This document shows positions 47,824-58,082 of a DNA stretch of 64,000 bases, one piece after another; the stretch's first letter is position 1; each line of letters starts with the position of its first letter. This stretch comes from an uncultured Magnetospirillum sp. (GTDB lineage: Bacteria > Pseudomonadota > Alphaproteobacteria > Rhodospirillales > Magnetospirillaceae). A program made the translations under genes and the position numbers. Location of the stretch: assembly GCF_903853455.1 (NCBI RefSeq), contig NZ_CAINTR010000019.1, positions 1 to 64,000 of the forward strand, given 5' to 3'. The notes under the pieces are model-generated. The model worked only from the letters and a program-made list of their open reading frames with translations, had not been told where the DNA came from and did no database searches.

Positions 47824-50800
47824 ATGTTAGACGATCTCACCACCCCCACCCCCACCTCCAGCCCCGCCACCGGGTCCGACAACCCTTCGACGGACACCGC
47901 CCGTCAGGATCTCGACGATCTGACGGTATTGAACCGCGTCCAGACATCCGGCATGGGCGAGGCGCGCTTCACCACCACCCGCACCGCCGAGATCGACGAC
48001 GCCAAGCTTGGCGCCTTGACCATGGTGCACCAGGGCTCGCGCTCGGCGCCGCAGGTTGCCGAGTTGCACCTGAACGGAGTTGGCGCGTCTCATCCCGCGT
48101 TGGGGATTGAGGTGGCCGACGGCGGTCGCTCCGGCATTCCCGAGATCGAGACGGTGCAGACCGGCTCCGGCGAGGGCAATCTCGCCGTCGAGCCGTTGGC
48201 CGCCGTCGGCGTGAACGTGACCGCCCCGCCGGGCGAGGGGGAAACCACCGCCCTCGGCGAAGCGGAGCACATGGCTCCGTCCATCGGGGGGCCGCCGCCT
48301 CTCACCGGGGTGCCGTCGCTCGCCGGGGAGATGACCCATGCGGCACCGGCCGAGGCCGCCAGCGCGGCCGCTCCGGCCGGGACAGCTCCAGAAATCCAGC
48401 AGGTCCTGCCGGTCAACCATGATCCCACCGCCGAGGCCGTCACCTTGACCGGCCGCGAGGACACCCCCATCAGCTTCGGCCTGTCCTATGGCGATGCGGA
48501 TGGCGATGCCCTGAGCGTGGCGCTGGGCACGCCGGGCCACGGCAGCATCTCCCTCGATGCCGCCACCGGCCGTTATGTCTACACCCCCGATCCTGATTGG
48601 AACGGCACCGACCACCTGACCTACACCGTGACCGATTCTCACGGCGCCAGCGTCACCCGCAGCATCGACGTCACCGTCGCGGCGGTGGACGACGCGCCGG
48701 TGATCGATGGTCATGGCGACCTCGCCAGCAGCCAGTCCGGCACCGTCACCGCCGGTATCGCCGCCCATGACGTGGACAGCGCCGTGGTGACCTATGCCTT
48801 GCTCGACGCCGAGGGCAACCGCGTCACCACCCTGGCCACCGAGCATGGCAGCGTGGTGATCGATCCGGCCACCGGCAGCTACAGCTTTACCCCCAGTGCC
48901 GACGAAGCCCATCTCGGCATCGGCCAGGTCGATCATGACAGCTTCAAGGTCGTCGCCTTCGACGGCGAGTTGACCAGCGCGCCGGCCAGTGTCGCCGTCA
49001 CCATCACCGGCGCCAACGACGCGCCGGTGGTCACCGCCGTCACCGGCGGCAGCGGCACCGAGGACCACGCCGTCACCGGCGCCATTGTCGCCAGCGATCT
49101 GGACGGCGACCATCTCAGCTTCGCGTTGGCCGATCATGGCGCCCCGGCCCATGGCGACGTCGCCATCGGTTCGGATGGCAGCTACGTCTTCACTCCCGCC
49201 CCCGACTGGAACGGCAGCGACAGCTTCACCGTCCTGGTCAGCGATGGCCACGGCGGCACCGCCACCCGCACCGTCGCCCTGACCGTCGCCGGCGTGGCCG
49301 ATGCCCCGACCCTCACCACCCACGACGTCACCATCGACCTGTCGCATGATGTCGGCCGGGTGCTGACCGGAGCCGCCGGAGCCGACACCCTGATCGGCGG
49401 CTATGGCAACGACGTCGTCACCGGCAATGCCGGCGACGACATGCTGTACGGCGACGGCGCCGCCGGGATCCATCACGTGGCGCTGGATATCCAGGCTGCG
49501 CTGACCGACACCGACGGCTCCGAGCATCTCGGCAGTGTCACCGTCACCGGCATGCCGGGTGACGCCAGCCTGTCGGCCGGGATCCACAATGTCGATGGTT
49601 CGTGGACGCTGACCCCCGACCAACTGGCAGGGCTCAGCCTCACCACCAGCGGCGGCAGCGACTTCGACCTCGGCGTCACCGCCAGCTCGGTCGAGACCGC
49701 CGATCTCGACACCGCCCTGGCTCATCAGACCCTGCATGTGGGCTTCACCGGCCTGGGCGGCGGCAACGATACCCTGAACGGCGGCCTCGGCGCCGACCTG
49801 CTGGACGGCGGCGGCGGCAACGACATCCTCGCCTACAACGCCGATGCCACCTGGGCCGACGGCTGGTACGCCCATGACGTGGGCAGTCCCGGCAGCGGCG
49901 ACAGCGGCGACATGATGTCCGTCGCCGGTATGGCCCAGAGCAACGACATCTTCATCGGCGGCGACGGCAGCGACACCCTGGTGATGGGCAGCGGCAACGA
50001 AGCCCTGTTCCTCGACGACCAGTACAGCCCGATCAACGCCACCGCCGGCATGGGGCCGCGCATCCAGGGCGTCGAGACCATCCTGGCCGGTGACGGCAAC
50101 GACGTGGTCGACATGACCAGCGAACACTACAGTTACGGCAACGTCACCATCGACGGCGGTGGCGGCAACGACGTGCTGTGGGGCAATGCCGGCAACGACA
50201 TGCTGATCGGCGGCAGCGGCAACGACACCCTGCACGGCGGCGCCGGAGCCGACACCCTGTATGGCGGCGCGGGCACCGACATCGTCGATGGCGGCAGCGG
50301 CAACGACGTCATGATGATGAACGCCGATTCCACCTGGACCGGCGGCTGGTACGCCTGGAACGTCGGCAGCCCCGGCGTCGGCGGCACCGGTGAACTGGTG
50401 TCGGTGGAAGGCAAGGGCCAGAACACCGACGTGTTCCACGGCGGCGACGGCACCGACACCATCGTCATGGGCGACGGCGGCCAGGCCCTGTTCCTGGACG
50501 ACCAGTACAGCGCCAGCCTGGCCAGCGGTCCGCGTTTCGATGGCGTGGAGAGCATCCGGGGCGGCAGCGGTGACGACGTCATCGATCTGACCAGCACCGT
50601 CTACGCCTACGGCAACGTCACCATCGACGGCGGCGCCGGCAACGACGTGATGTGGGGCAACGCCGGCAACGACGTCATGAAGGGTGGCGCTGGCGACGAC
50701 GTCATGAAGGGCGGCGCCGGCAACGACCTGTTCCTGCTCGACGCCCTCGGCCGCGACACCGTCGATGGCGGCGCCGGCGGCGGCTGGACCGATACCCTCG

Positions 50801-50985
50801 ACCTCTCCGGCATGGGCGCCGGCCACAATGTCGTCGTCACCACCGACGACGGCCATGTCTGGGCCCTGACCACCGGCGGCACCGGCGGCCACGAGCAGAT
50901 TCTCGGCCACGACGTCGCCGGCCATGTCAGCGTCGATGGCGAGACCAAGGTCGATTTCTCCAATATCGAGAAAGTCGACTGGTAG
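47824..50985 (+). CDS. Large RTX / cadherin-like calcium-binding protein
   Basis: 1,053 residues without an N-terminal signal peptide, as expected for type I secretion. A low-complexity N-terminus (to about 195) is followed by two or three cadherin/VCBS-like domains (about 200-500, with [38 protein letters not shown]). RTX nonapeptides (GGxGxDxLx) begin near 515 and fill 640-1000, interrupted by a duplicated ~100-residue module. The C-terminus ends in a hydrophobic-acidic tail ([11 protein letters not shown]), a typical secretion signal. GGGAGGGCGTGCC precedes the ATG. No HlyB/HlyD genes are adjacent; adhesion or matrix role is inferred. Confidence 0.88.
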   Translation: MLDDLTTPTPTSSPATGSDNPSTDTARQDLDDLTVLNRVQTSGMGEARFTTTRTAEIDDAKLGALTMVHQGSRSAPQVAELHLNGVGASHPALGIEVADGGRSGIPEIETVQTGSGEGNLAVEPLAAVGVNVTAPPGEGETTALGEAEHMAPSIGGPPPLTGVPSLAGEMTHAAPAEAASAAAPAGTAPEIQQVLPVNHDPTAEAVTLTGREDTPISFGLSYGDADGDALSVALGTPGHGSISLDAATGRYVYTPDPDWNGTDHLTYTVTDSHGASVTRSIDVTVAAVDDAPVIDGHGDLASSQSGTVTAGIAAHDVDSAVVTYALLDAEGNRVTTLATEHGSVVIDPATGSYSFTPSADEAHLGIGQVDHDSFKVVAFDGELTSAPASVAVTITGANDAPVVTAVTGGSGTEDHAVTGAIVASDLDGDHLSFALADHGAPAHGDVAIGSDGSYVFTPAPDWNGSDSFTVLVSDGHGGTATRTVALTVAGVADAPTLTTHDVTIDLSHDVGRVLTGAAGADTLIGGYGNDVVTGNAGDDMLYGDGAAGIHHVALDIQAALTDTDGSEHLGSVTVTGMPGDASLSAGIHNVDGSWTLTPDQLAGLSLTTSGGSDFDLGVTASSVETADLDTALAHQTLHVGFTGLGGGNDTLNGGLGADLLDGGGGNDILAYNADATWADGWYAHDVGSPGSGDSGDMMSVAGMAQSNDIFIGGDGSDTLVMGSGNEALFLDDQYSPINATAGMGPRIQGVETILAGDGNDVVDMTSEHYSYGNVTIDGGGGNDVLWGNAGNDMLIGGSGNDTLHGGAGADTLYGGAGTDIVDGGSGNDVMMMNADSTWTGGWYAWNVGSPGVGGTGELVSVEGKGQNTDVFHGGDGTDTIVMGDGGQALFLDDQYSASLASGPRFDGVESIRGGSGDDVIDLTSTVYAYGNVTIDGGAGNDVMWGNAGNDVMKGGAGDDVMKGGAGNDLFLLDALGRDTVDGGAGGGWTDTLDLSGMGAGHNVVVTTDDGHVWALTTGGTGGHEQILGHDVAGHVSVDGETKVDFSNIEKVDW
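49810..50660 (+). repeat. Two tandem ~100-residue modules inside the RTX gene
   Basis: Module 1 (about 49810-50200) and module 2 (about 50290-50660) share the order NADxTWxxGWYAxxVGSPG, then [42 protein letters not shown] and [16 protein letters not shown] identity is also obvious. The modules are separated by classic RTX repeats. Confidence 0.85.
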
Positions 50986-51136
50986 CCCCGTGGTAGGGGA
51001 AGGTGCGAGGGGACTCGTCCCCTCGCGCACCCCGGTGGGTGATATCGCCTTGCCGCCACAGCGGGAATAGCCCCGGATTTGACGGGTTGCGCGTTCCGGC
51101 CCATACTTCAGCGGTCGCCGCCAGGAACCCGCCCCG

Positions 51137-52204
51137 ATGATCTCCAGCTTCCGCGTCAGCAATTACCGCCAGTTCGAAGACCTGCACGTCGAGGGACTGC
51201 GGCGCCTCAATCTGATCGTCGGCGAGAACGCGGTCGGCAAGTCGGCCTTGCTGGAAGCCATTTGGCTGCATGTCAACGACGGGACGGTTGACGTGCTGAA
51301 GGACATCCTCGCCATGCGGGGGGAGACCTGCAAGCCGGGTCTCTACGCCGAGAATCCCAAGGATCTTGCTCGCTCGCCGCTCAGCACTTTTACGCCTTGG
51401 CCGCCGGAGCAGGGTTCGACAGATTTTGAGTGGCGAACTTGGGCGGGAAACGAATCAGAGCCTCGCGAATCTCGCTACGTGGTGAGCTTGAATGAGTACG
51501 CTAGAGGGCAGGCTGCATACAGTACAAGTAGCGATGACTTGAATGAAATATTTTATGGAAAGAAAATATCAGAGTCCAAAGATCCAGTCCTTTATTGGCA
51601 TCTTTTTCCAATAAATATTGCTGATTTTGAGAAGGCATCTCGTCTTCAATCCAAGCGCGGCAACAACGTGTTCGTTCCCGCCATTGGCCTAGATGCTGAT
51701 TTTGTCCGCGACTTCTGGGAAAAGGTTGCGCTTACCGAGGTTGAGGATGAGGTTGACCGGGCGGTGCAGTTGCTGGAGCCGGCGATCCAACGGATCAGCC
51801 TGGGCAGCGGCAATCCAGTCGTAAAGTTGAAGAACGCTCCCGCGCCCATTCCGATGAGCCGACTCGGCGAAGGCATGACCCGGCTGTTCGCCCTGGCCCT
51901 GGCCGTGGTCAACGCCAAGGGCGGAGTGCTGCTGATCGACGAGATCGAGACCGGCATGCACCGCGCCACCCTAGACCGCATGTGGCGGTTCCTGTTCACC
52001 CTGGCCGAGCGCTTCAACGTCCAGCTGTTCGCCACCACCCATTCCTGGGACTGCATCAGTTCGTTCGCCGCCGCCGCCAAGGCCGCCGGCGAGGATGTGG
52101 CCGCCCTGATCCGGCTGGAGCGCAAGGACGGCAAGGTCGTCGCCGTCACCTATGACGAGCAGACCCTGGCCACCGCCACCGAGCAAGGCATTGAGGTCCG
52201 CTGA
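51137..52204 (+). CDS. AAA/ABC-type ATPase of the OLD/RecF-like group
   Basis: 355 residues. Walker A is GENAVGKS (29-36), the ABC signature-like SRLGEGMTRLF is at 241-251, Walker B GVLLIDEIE is at 263-271, and the switch His is His302 (FATTHSWDCI). Residues about 95-176 form an insert coded by abruptly AT-rich DNA. Such ATPases pair with TOPRIM nucleases in OLD, Gabija and PARIS-like phage defence. The next gene, overlapping by one base, is TOPRIM-like DUF3226. A defence role is inference; chromosome maintenance is also possible. Confidence 0.85.
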   Translation: MISSFRVSNYRQFEDLHVEGLRRLNLIVGENAVGKSALLEAIWLHVNDGTVDVLKDILAMRGETCKPGLYAENPKDLARSPLSTFTPWPPEQGSTDFEWRTWAGNESEPRESRYVVSLNEYARGQAAYSTSSDDLNEIFYGKKISESKDPVLYWHLFPINIADFEKASRLQSKRGNNVFVPAIGLDADFVRDFWEKVALTEVEDEVDRAVQLLEPAIQRISLGSGNPVVKLKNAPAPIPMSRLGEGMTRLFALALAVVNAKGGVLLIDEIETGMHRATLDRMWRFLFTLAERFNVQLFATTHSWDCISSFAAAAKAAGEDVAALIRLERKDGKVVAVTYDEQTLATATEQGIEVR

Positions 52205-52827
52205 TGGCACTGCCCAAGCGTGACGGGTCGCGCCTGCTGCTGGTGGAGGGCGCCGACGACAAGGGCGTCTGCGTCGCCTTCCTGCGTGAGGACGGCGTTG
52301 AAGACGTCACGGTCGCGGTCAAGGGTGGTTACGAGACCTTGCGCGAGTCCATCGCCGCCGAAATCCGCGTTTCCCGCCGGACCCATCTCGGGATCGTCGT
52401 TGATGCCAATGGTGACTTGGCGGCGCGCTGGCAGTCGGTCCGCGATGCCGTGGCGCCGCTTGGCTATGTCCTGCCCGACCTGCCGCAGGTGGGCGGAACG
52501 GTGGTCGCGGCCGACGGTCAGCCCCGCCTCGGCCTCTGGCTGATGCCGGACAACGCCTCGCCCGGCGCGGTCGAGGATTTCATCGCGGCCTTGGTCCCGG
52601 TCAGCGACACCCTGCTGGGGCGGGCAAGGGAGGCGGTGGCCGCCATCCCCGAGTCAGAGCGGGCATTTAAGCCCAACTACCGCACCAAGGCGGAAATCCA
52701 TACATGGCTGGCCTGGCAGGAGGAGCCTGGCCGGCCCATGGGTCTGGCCGTCACCAAGCAATACTTCGACGCTGCCAATCCGGTGGCGCAGACGTTCGCC
52801 GCGTGGCTGCGCCGCTGGCTTGGCTGA
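52204..52827 (+). CDS. DUF3226 TOPRIM-like protein, partner of the ATPase
   Basis: 207 residues. The N-terminal RLLLVEGADDKGV has the TOPRIM glutamate (Glu15); IVVDANGD (67-71) gives the DxxxD pair, and LWLMPDNASPGAVEDFI (111-127) adds acidic residues. The end KAEIHTWLAWQEEPGRPMG and FDAANPVAQTFAAWLRRWLG is the DUF3226 signature. TOPRIM folds bind metal and often cut nucleic acid. TGATG overlap with the ATPase gene means the two are translated together, so they probably form one complex. Confidence 0.85.
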   Translation: MALPKRDGSRLLLVEGADDKGVCVAFLREDGVEDVTVAVKGGYETLRESIAAEIRVSRRTHLGIVVDANGDLAARWQSVRDAVAPLGYVLPDLPQVGGTVVAADGQPRLGLWLMPDNASPGAVEDFIAALVPVSDTLLGRAREAVAAIPESERAFKPNYRTKAEIHTWLAWQEEPGRPMGLAVTKQYFDAANPVAQTFAAWLRRWLG

Positions 52828-52904
52828 CCGCCCTGTTCGCCTGATCCTACCCCTCCCACCCCCATCGGGTAGGGTGTCCTGCCGAAAAGTGTGGTTTCTC
52901 ACCG

Positions 52905-52933
52905 TTGACTTGTCGCACGCGAGGGTCTAAACA
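52905..52933 (+). promoter_or_regulatory. Predicted sigma-70 promoter of sdhCDAB
   Basis: TTGACT (52905-52910) and TAAACA (52928-52933) are 17 bases apart, 66 bases before the sdhC ATG. The -35 matches well, the -10 weakly. Confidence 0.5.
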
Positions 52934-52999
52934 CTTGCCGCATCGCCGCAAAGGGCCGGGATCAGGTCCTCGTCGTCCGCACTTCAGGGGCTTATCGCC

Positions 53000-53374
53000 A
53001 TGACCACGCGCAATCGGCCGCTTTCTCCCCATCTTCAGATCTACAAGATGCCGTTCACGGCGATCTTGTCCATCTGTCATCGCGCCACCGGTGTGGCACT
53101 GGCTCTCGGCACCGTCGTGCTGGCCTACTGGCTGGCCTCGGCCGCTTACGGACCCGTCGCCTATGGCCATGCCCAGGCAGTGCTCGGCTCGCTTCTGGGC
53201 AAGCTGGTGCTGTTCGGTTGGACCGGCGCGCTGTTCTATCATCTGTGCAATGGCATCCGTCACCTGTTCTGGGACGTCGGTCATGGCTATGAGATCGCCG
53301 CCGCCTACAAATCAGGTCGTATCGTCGTGGCCACTGCGGCCGTGCTGACGGTGCTGGCCTGGATCATCGCTTAA
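53000..53374 (+). CDS. sdhC: Succinate dehydrogenase cytochrome b556 subunit
   Basis: 124 residues. RPLSPHLQIYKMPFTAILSI followed by CHRATGVAL is the SdhC signature (Ser and Arg of the quinone site), and HLCNGIRHLFWDVGHGYE carries the haem-ligand His. Three membrane helices. It anchors succinate dehydrogenase and binds ubiquinone. First gene of sdhCDAB. Confidence 0.95.
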   Translation: MTTRNRPLSPHLQIYKMPFTAILSICHRATGVALALGTVVLAYWLASAAYGPVAYGHAQAVLGSLLGKLVLFGWTGALFYHLCNGIRHLFWDVGHGYEIAAAYKSGRIVVATAAVLTVLAWIIA

Positions 53375-53391
53375 AGCAAGGGGGCACCAAA

Positions 53392-53772
53392 ATGAGCCTC
53401 AAATCCCCTATCGGCCGCGCTCGCGGCCTCGGGTCCGCCAAGGAAGGCGCCGGGCACTTCTGGGCGCAGCGGGTTACCGCCATCGCCTTGATCCCCCTGT
53501 CGCTGTGGTTCGCCGTGTCGGTGATCGGCCTGTCGCACGCCGACTACGCCACCTTCAAGGGCTGGGTGGGCAAGCCGGGCAATACCAGCCTGCTGCTGCT
53601 GACCGTCCTTACGGTGATGTATCACGCCCAGCTGGGCGTCCAGGTGGTGATCGAGGACTATGTGAGCTGCGAGGCGAAGAAATTCGCGTCGCTGATCGCC
53701 ATGAAGCTCGCCGCCGCCTTCCTTGCCGTCTTCATGACGGTATCGATCCTGAAAGTCGCTGTCGGAGTTTGA
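53392..53772 (+). CDS. sdhD: Succinate dehydrogenase hydrophobic anchor subunit
   Basis: 126 residues with three helices. [20 protein letters not shown] at the N-terminus and [20 protein letters not shown] (haem-ligand His, DY motif) are characteristic. It completes the membrane anchor with SdhC. It ends four bases before sdhA. Confidence 0.94.
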   Translation: MSLKSPIGRARGLGSAKEGAGHFWAQRVTAIALIPLSLWFAVSVIGLSHADYATFKGWVGKPGNTSLLLLTVLTVMYHAQLGVQVVIEDYVSCEAKKFASLIAMKLAAAFLAVFMTVSILKVAVGV

Positions 53773-53776
53773 CGCC

Positions 53777-55558
53777 ATGGCCGCGTACAAGATCATCGAT
53801 CACACCTATGACGTGGTGGTCGTCGGGGCCGGTGGCGCCGGCCTTCGCGCCACCATGGGCATGGGCCAGGCGGGGTTCAAGACCGCCTGCATCACCAAGG
53901 TGTTCCCCACCCGCAGCCACACCGTAGCCGCCCAGGGCGGGATCGGCGCCTCGCTCGGCAACATGGCCGAGGATACGTGGCAGTGGCACATGTACGACAC
54001 CGTCAAGGGGTCGGACTGGCTGGGCGACCAGGACGCCATCGAATACATGTGCCGCGAGGCGGTGCCGGCGGTGCACGAGCTGGAGCATTTCGGCGTGCCG
54101 TTCTCGCGCACTCCCGAAGGCAAGATCTATCAGCGCCCGTTCGGCGGCCACATGTCCAATTTCGGCGAGAAGCCGGTGCAGCGCGCCTGCGCCGCCGCCG
54201 ACCGGACCGGTCACGCCATTCTGCACACGCTGTATCAGCAGTGCCTGAAGCATGAGTGCGAATTCTTCATCGAGTATTTCGCCCTCGACCTGATCATGGA
54301 GAACGGCGTTTGCCGCGGCGTCGTCGCCTGGAACCTGGATGACGGCACCCTGCACCGCTTCCGCGCCCACAAGGTGGTGCTGGCCACCGGTGGTTACGGT
54401 CGCGCCTTCTTCTCGTGCACCTCGGCCCACACCTGCACCGGCGACGGTCATGGTCTGGTGGCGCGCGCCGGCCTGCCGCTGCAGGACATGGAGTTCGTGC
54501 AGTTCCACCCCACCGGCATCTACGGCTCGGGCTGTCTGATCACCGAAGGCGCCCGTGGCGAGGGTGGCTATGTCACCAACTCGGCCGGCGAGCGCTTCAT
54601 GGAGCGTTATGCCCCCACCGCCAAGGATCTGGCGTCCCGCGATGTGGTGTCGCGCGCCATGACCATGGAGATCCGCGAGGGTCGCGGTGTCGGCAAGGAA
54701 AACGACCACATCTATCTGCACCTGGAACATCTGGGGGCCGAGACCCTGGAACTGCGCCTGCCCGGCATCTCCGAGACGGCGAAGATCTTCGCCGGCGTCG
54801 ATGTCACCAAGGAGCCGATCCCGGTGCTGCCGACCGTCCACTACAACATGGGCGGCATCCCGACCAACCTCCATGGCGAGGTGCTGCGCCCCACCGCCGG
54901 CAACCCCGACGCCACCGTCGAGGGCCTGATGGCCATCGGCGAGGCGGCTTGCGTGTCGGTGCACGGCGCCAACCGCCTGGGCACCAACTCGCTGCTGGAC
55001 ATCGTGGTGTTCGGCCGCGCCGCCGCGCTGCGTGCCGCCGAGACCCTGAAGCCCGGCACCCAGCACAAGCCGCTGCCCAAGGATGGCGGCGATCTGGCGG
55101 TGTCGCGCTTCGATCGTCTGCGCAACGCCAACGGTTCCCTGTCGACCAGCGAGATCCGCCTGGGCATGCAAAAGACCATGCAGATGGACGCGGCGGTGTT
55201 CCGCACCTCCAAGTCGCTGGCCGAAGGCTGCGCCAAGATGGATCAGGTCGCATCCACCCTGTCGCAGATCAAGGTCAACGACCGCTCCACCGTGTGGAAC
55301 TCGGATCTGGCCGAGGCCCTTGAGCTCGAGAACCTGATGGACTGCGCCCTGGCGACCATCGTCTCGGCCGAGGCCCGTCACGAAAGCCGCGGCGCCCATG
55401 CGCACGAGGACTTCCCCAATCGTGACGACGTCGAATGGCAGAAGCACTCCCTGGCCACGGTCGAGGGCGGCAAGGTGAAGCTGGATTACCGTCCGGTGCA
55501 CACCTACACGCTCACCGACGAGGTCGAGTACATCAAGCCGCAAAAGCGCGTCTACTAA
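53777..55558 (+). CDS. sdhA: Succinate dehydrogenase flavoprotein subunit
   Basis: 593 residues. FAD-binding [20 protein letters not shown], the covalent flavin site in [18 protein letters not shown], substrate/catalytic region [20 protein letters not shown] with [20 protein letters not shown], and the C-terminal [16 protein letters not shown]. It oxidises succinate to fumarate on the cytoplasmic face. Part of sdhCDAB. Confidence 0.98.
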   Translation: MAAYKIIDHTYDVVVVGAGGAGLRATMGMGQAGFKTACITKVFPTRSHTVAAQGGIGASLGNMAEDTWQWHMYDTVKGSDWLGDQDAIEYMCREAVPAVHELEHFGVPFSRTPEGKIYQRPFGGHMSNFGEKPVQRACAAADRTGHAILHTLYQQCLKHECEFFIEYFALDLIMENGVCRGVVAWNLDDGTLHRFRAHKVVLATGGYGRAFFSCTSAHTCTGDGHGLVARAGLPLQDMEFVQFHPTGIYGSGCLITEGARGEGGYVTNSAGERFMERYAPTAKDLASRDVVSRAMTMEIREGRGVGKENDHIYLHLEHLGAETLELRLPGISETAKIFAGVDVTKEPIPVLPTVHYNMGGIPTNLHGEVLRPTAGNPDATVEGLMAIGEAACVSVHGANRLGTNSLLDIVVFGRAAALRAAETLKPGTQHKPLPKDGGDLAVSRFDRLRNANGSLSTSEIRLGMQKTMQMDAAVFRTSKSLAEGCAKMDQVASTLSQIKVNDRSTVWNSDLAEALELENLMDCALATIVSAEARHESRGAHAHEDFPNRDDVEWQKHSLATVEGGKVKLDYRPVHTYTLTDEVEYIKPQKRVY

Positions 55559-55580
55559 GGCTAGGGTAAGGAGAACGGAA

Positions 55581-56363
55581 ATGGTCGAATTCGCCCTGCC
55601 CCCCAATTCCCGGGTTCAGCCCGGCAAGGCCCACAAGGCTCCTGCCGGCGCCAAGCGGATCAAGGTCTTCAAGATCTACCGCTACGATCCGGATTCGGGT
55701 GCCAATCCCCGCCTGGACAGCTACGAGATCGATCTCGACGCTTGCGGTCCCATGGTCCTGGACGCCCTGCTGAAGATCAAGAACGAGATCGACTCGACCT
55801 TGACCTTCCGCCGCTCGTGCCGCGAGGGTATCTGCGGCTCTTGCGCCATGAACATCGACGGCACCAACACCCTGTCCTGCCTGAAGCCCATCGAGGACAT
55901 CAAGGGTGACGCCGCCATCTATCCGCTGCCGCACATGCCGGTGGTCAAGGACCTGATCCCCGACCTCACCGTGCCCTATGCCCAGTTGGCCTCCATCAAG
56001 CCGTGGATGCAGACCCAAAGCCCGACCCCGCCGGACGGCGAGCGTCTGCAGAGCCCGGAAGAGCGCGAAGTGCTCGACGGCTTGTGGGAATGCATCCTGT
56101 GCTTCTGCTGCCAGACCAGCTGCCCCAGCTATTGGTGGAACGGCGACCGCTATCTCGGCCCGGCCGTTTTGTTGCAGGCTGCCCGCTGGATCCTCGACTC
56201 CCGCGACGAGATGACCGGCGAGCGGCTGGACGCCTTGGAGGATCCCTTCAAGCTGTACCGCTGCCACACCATCATGAACTGCACCAAGACCTGCCCCAAG
56301 GGACTCAATCCCGCCAAGGCGATCGGTGCCATCAAGGAAAAGCTGATCGAGCGCCGCGCTTAA
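55581..56363 (+). CDS. sdhB: Succinate dehydrogenase iron-sulfur subunit
   Basis: 260 residues. [2Fe-2S] ligands in [20 protein letters not shown], [4Fe-4S] in [17 protein letters not shown], and [3Fe-4S] in [17 protein letters not shown]. It moves electrons from SdhA to ubiquinone. AAGGAG precedes the ATG; a strong terminator follows the stop. Confidence 0.98.
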   Translation: MVEFALPPNSRVQPGKAHKAPAGAKRIKVFKIYRYDPDSGANPRLDSYEIDLDACGPMVLDALLKIKNEIDSTLTFRRSCREGICGSCAMNIDGTNTLSCLKPIEDIKGDAAIYPLPHMPVVKDLIPDLTVPYAQLASIKPWMQTQSPTPPDGERLQSPEEREVLDGLWECILCFCCQTSCPSYWWNGDRYLGPAVLLQAARWILDSRDEMTGERLDALEDPFKLYRCHTIMNCTKTCPKGLNPAKAIGAIKEKLIERRA

Positions 56364-56386
56364 GGCGTCGCCGATCCGGAAACGGG

Positions 56387-56416
56387 AAGGGGCGGACCGC
56401 AGGGTCCGCCCCTTTT
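56387..56416 (+). terminator. Rho-independent terminator of sdhCDAB
   Basis: AAGGGGCGGACC (56387-56398) pairs with GGTCCGCCCCTT (56403-56414) around a four-base loop, then TT. It is 24 bases after the sdhB stop. Confidence 0.9.
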
Positions 56417-56445
56417 CATTTCACCACGTGCCGCAGTCGCGTCGG

Positions 56446-56880
56446 TTACTGAGACTGAGTCCCGCCGTCGTCGTCATTGTCAGACAGTCCCGCCTTAGCC
56501 CGCTCCTGCGTCTTGCGCCAGGTTTCGACCTGACCGTTGCTGAAGGGGTTGATGTACCCCCCATTGGGCATGCGCATGGCGGGGTCGACGCAGGCATAGG
56601 TGGCGAAATGCGGTACGGTGAGCCGGCATTGCCAGCGCTGCTCCAGGACCAGGAACGGCTGCAATCCGTAGACGCCGCAGGCTTCGGCGGCCAGTTCGTC
56701 GCGCTTTTCCCGGGGCGTGTCGCTGCCATAGCACACCGTCAATTGACCGTTAAAGCCAGGCAGCTTCTGCTTCTTGACGCCCATGGTCATGTAGTTGCGG
56801 TCGACGAAGGCGTCACCGCTCGAGCAGCCGGCGACGATGGTTGAAACCATCATCAAGAGGATCAGGCGAGACGGATGCAT
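56446..56880 (-). CDS. Hypothetical lipoprotein
   Basis: 144 residues. MHPSRLILLMMVSTIVAGCS is a lipoprotein signal with lipobox VAGC (Cys19). The mature part contains four or more cysteines (LTVCYGSD, AEACGVYG, QRWQCRLTVPHFATYACVDP), which suggests disulfides, and an acidic C-terminus (SDNDDDGG). No family is recognised. It is convergent with sdhB and divergent from the DHH gene. Confidence 0.75.
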   Translation of the reverse strand: MHPSRLILLMMVSTIVAGCSSGDAFVDRNYMTMGVKKQKLPGFNGQLTVCYGSDTPREKRDELAAEACGVYGLQPFLVLEQRWQCRLTVPHFATYACVDPAMRMPNGGYINPFSNGQVETWRKTQERAKAGLSDNDDDGGTQSQ

Positions 56881-57070
56881 GAGCGGATGGTTCCGGAAAC
56901 GACGGGACGTTCGAAAAGCCCTCCCTGTTTAGCGTAAGTGGCTGGCTTTGGAAACAGACCCGATTGATGCGAATTAGCGGCAAGGCCATCGGTCGGGCGT
57001 TGTCTCGCCGCTCGTGCGGGGATATCCTCAGAACAGTTCTCAGGTTCCCGGGGCGGGAAGGAGGGTTTTT

Positions 57071-58003
57071 ATGTCCGACGGCAAGAAATTTCGACTGGTG
57101 ACGCGAAGCGATTTCGACGGCCTGGTCTGTGCGGTGCTGCTCAAGCAACTGGATCTGATCGACGATATCAAATTCGTCCATCCCAAGGACATGCAGGATG
57201 GCGTGATCGAAATCGGTCCCGGCGACATCACCACCAATCTTCCCTATGTGGACGGGGTCCACATCGCCTTCGACCACCATCTGTCCGAAACCATCCGCGT
57301 CGGTCGCAAGGACAACCACGTCATCGAGTCCGAAGCGCCGTCGGCGGCGCGCGTCGTCTACAATTACTACGGCGGCGACGCCAAGTTCCCGGCCGAGTGG
57401 AACCAGATGATGGCGGCGGTGGACCAGGGCGATTCCGCCCAGTACTCGCTGGAGGAGATTCTCAATCCCGACGGCTGGACGCTGCTGAACTACATCATGG
57501 ACGCCCGCACCGGGCTGGGGCGCTTCCGTGAGTTCCGCATCTCGAATTACCAGTTGATGATGAACCTCATCGACTACTGCCGGAACCACACCATCGAGGA
57601 CATCCTCAAGCTGGAGGACGTCAAGGAGCGCACCGACCTCTATTTCGAGCACGCGGTCAAGTTCAAGGACCAGATCGGGCGCTGCTCCACGGTCCACAAA
57701 AACCTGATCGTGTTGGATCTGCGCGGCGAGGAGACCATCTTCGCCGGCAACCGCTTCATGATCTATGCCCTCTACCCCCGGACCAACATTTCCATCCACG
57801 TGTTGTGGGGCGTCAAGAAGCAGAACACCGTGTTCGCCATCGGCAAGTCCATCGTCAACCGTTCGTCCAAGACCAATGTGGGCGAGCTGTGCCTGAAATA
57901 CGGCGGCGGCGGTCACGCCAATGCCGGTACCTGTCAGGTGGACAACGCCGTGTGCGACAAGGTGATGGGCGATCTGATCGCCAAGATCAACGCCGACGGC
58001 TGA
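57071..58003 (+). CDS. DHH-family phosphoesterase
   Basis: 310 residues. TRSDFDGLVCAVLLKQ (metal Asp), the DHH triad in HIAFDHHLSETIRV and a second Asp in MMAAVDQGDSAQYS are the catalytic core. A DHHA1-like C-terminus ends with YGGGGHANAGTCQV. Relatives include oligoribonuclease NrnA and cyclic-dinucleotide phosphodiesterases; which substrate this one cleaves cannot be told. GGAAGGAGGG sits before the ATG. It has its own terminator. Confidence 0.88.
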   Translation: MSDGKKFRLVTRSDFDGLVCAVLLKQLDLIDDIKFVHPKDMQDGVIEIGPGDITTNLPYVDGVHIAFDHHLSETIRVGRKDNHVIESEAPSAARVVYNYYGGDAKFPAEWNQMMAAVDQGDSAQYSLEEILNPDGWTLLNYIMDARTGLGRFREFRISNYQLMMNLIDYCRNHTIEDILKLEDVKERTDLYFEHAVKFKDQIGRCSTVHKNLIVLDLRGEETIFAGNRFMIYALYPRTNISIHVLWGVKKQNTVFAIGKSIVNRSSKTNVGELCLKYGGGGHANAGTCQVDNAVCDKVMGDLIAKINADG

Positions 58004-58020
58004 TCCAAAGCCGGCCGAAC

Positions 58021-58055
58021 GCGGGCGGGAAGGGTTCCCGCCCGCGCCGTTTTTT
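58021..58055 (+). terminator. Rho-independent terminator after the DHH gene
   Basis: GCGGGCGGGAA (58021-58031) pairs with TTCCCGCCCGC (58035-58045) and TTTTTT follows at 58050-58055. Confidence 0.92.
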
Positions 58056-58082
58056 CCACTGAACCGAAGAGTACCGGCCACC

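Noticed and set aside
49366-50985. Short-period DNA repeats resembling a CRISPR array
   Set aside because: The periodicity is nine-codon-type RTX coding repeats in one open frame, without unique spacers.
47827-51162. Very long open frame (over 1,100 codons) antisense to the RTX gene
   Set aside because: It mirrors the periodic GC-rich RTX coding strand, is low-complexity Val/Ala/Gly/His, and has no motif or ribosome site. It is a shadow of strong third-position GC bias.
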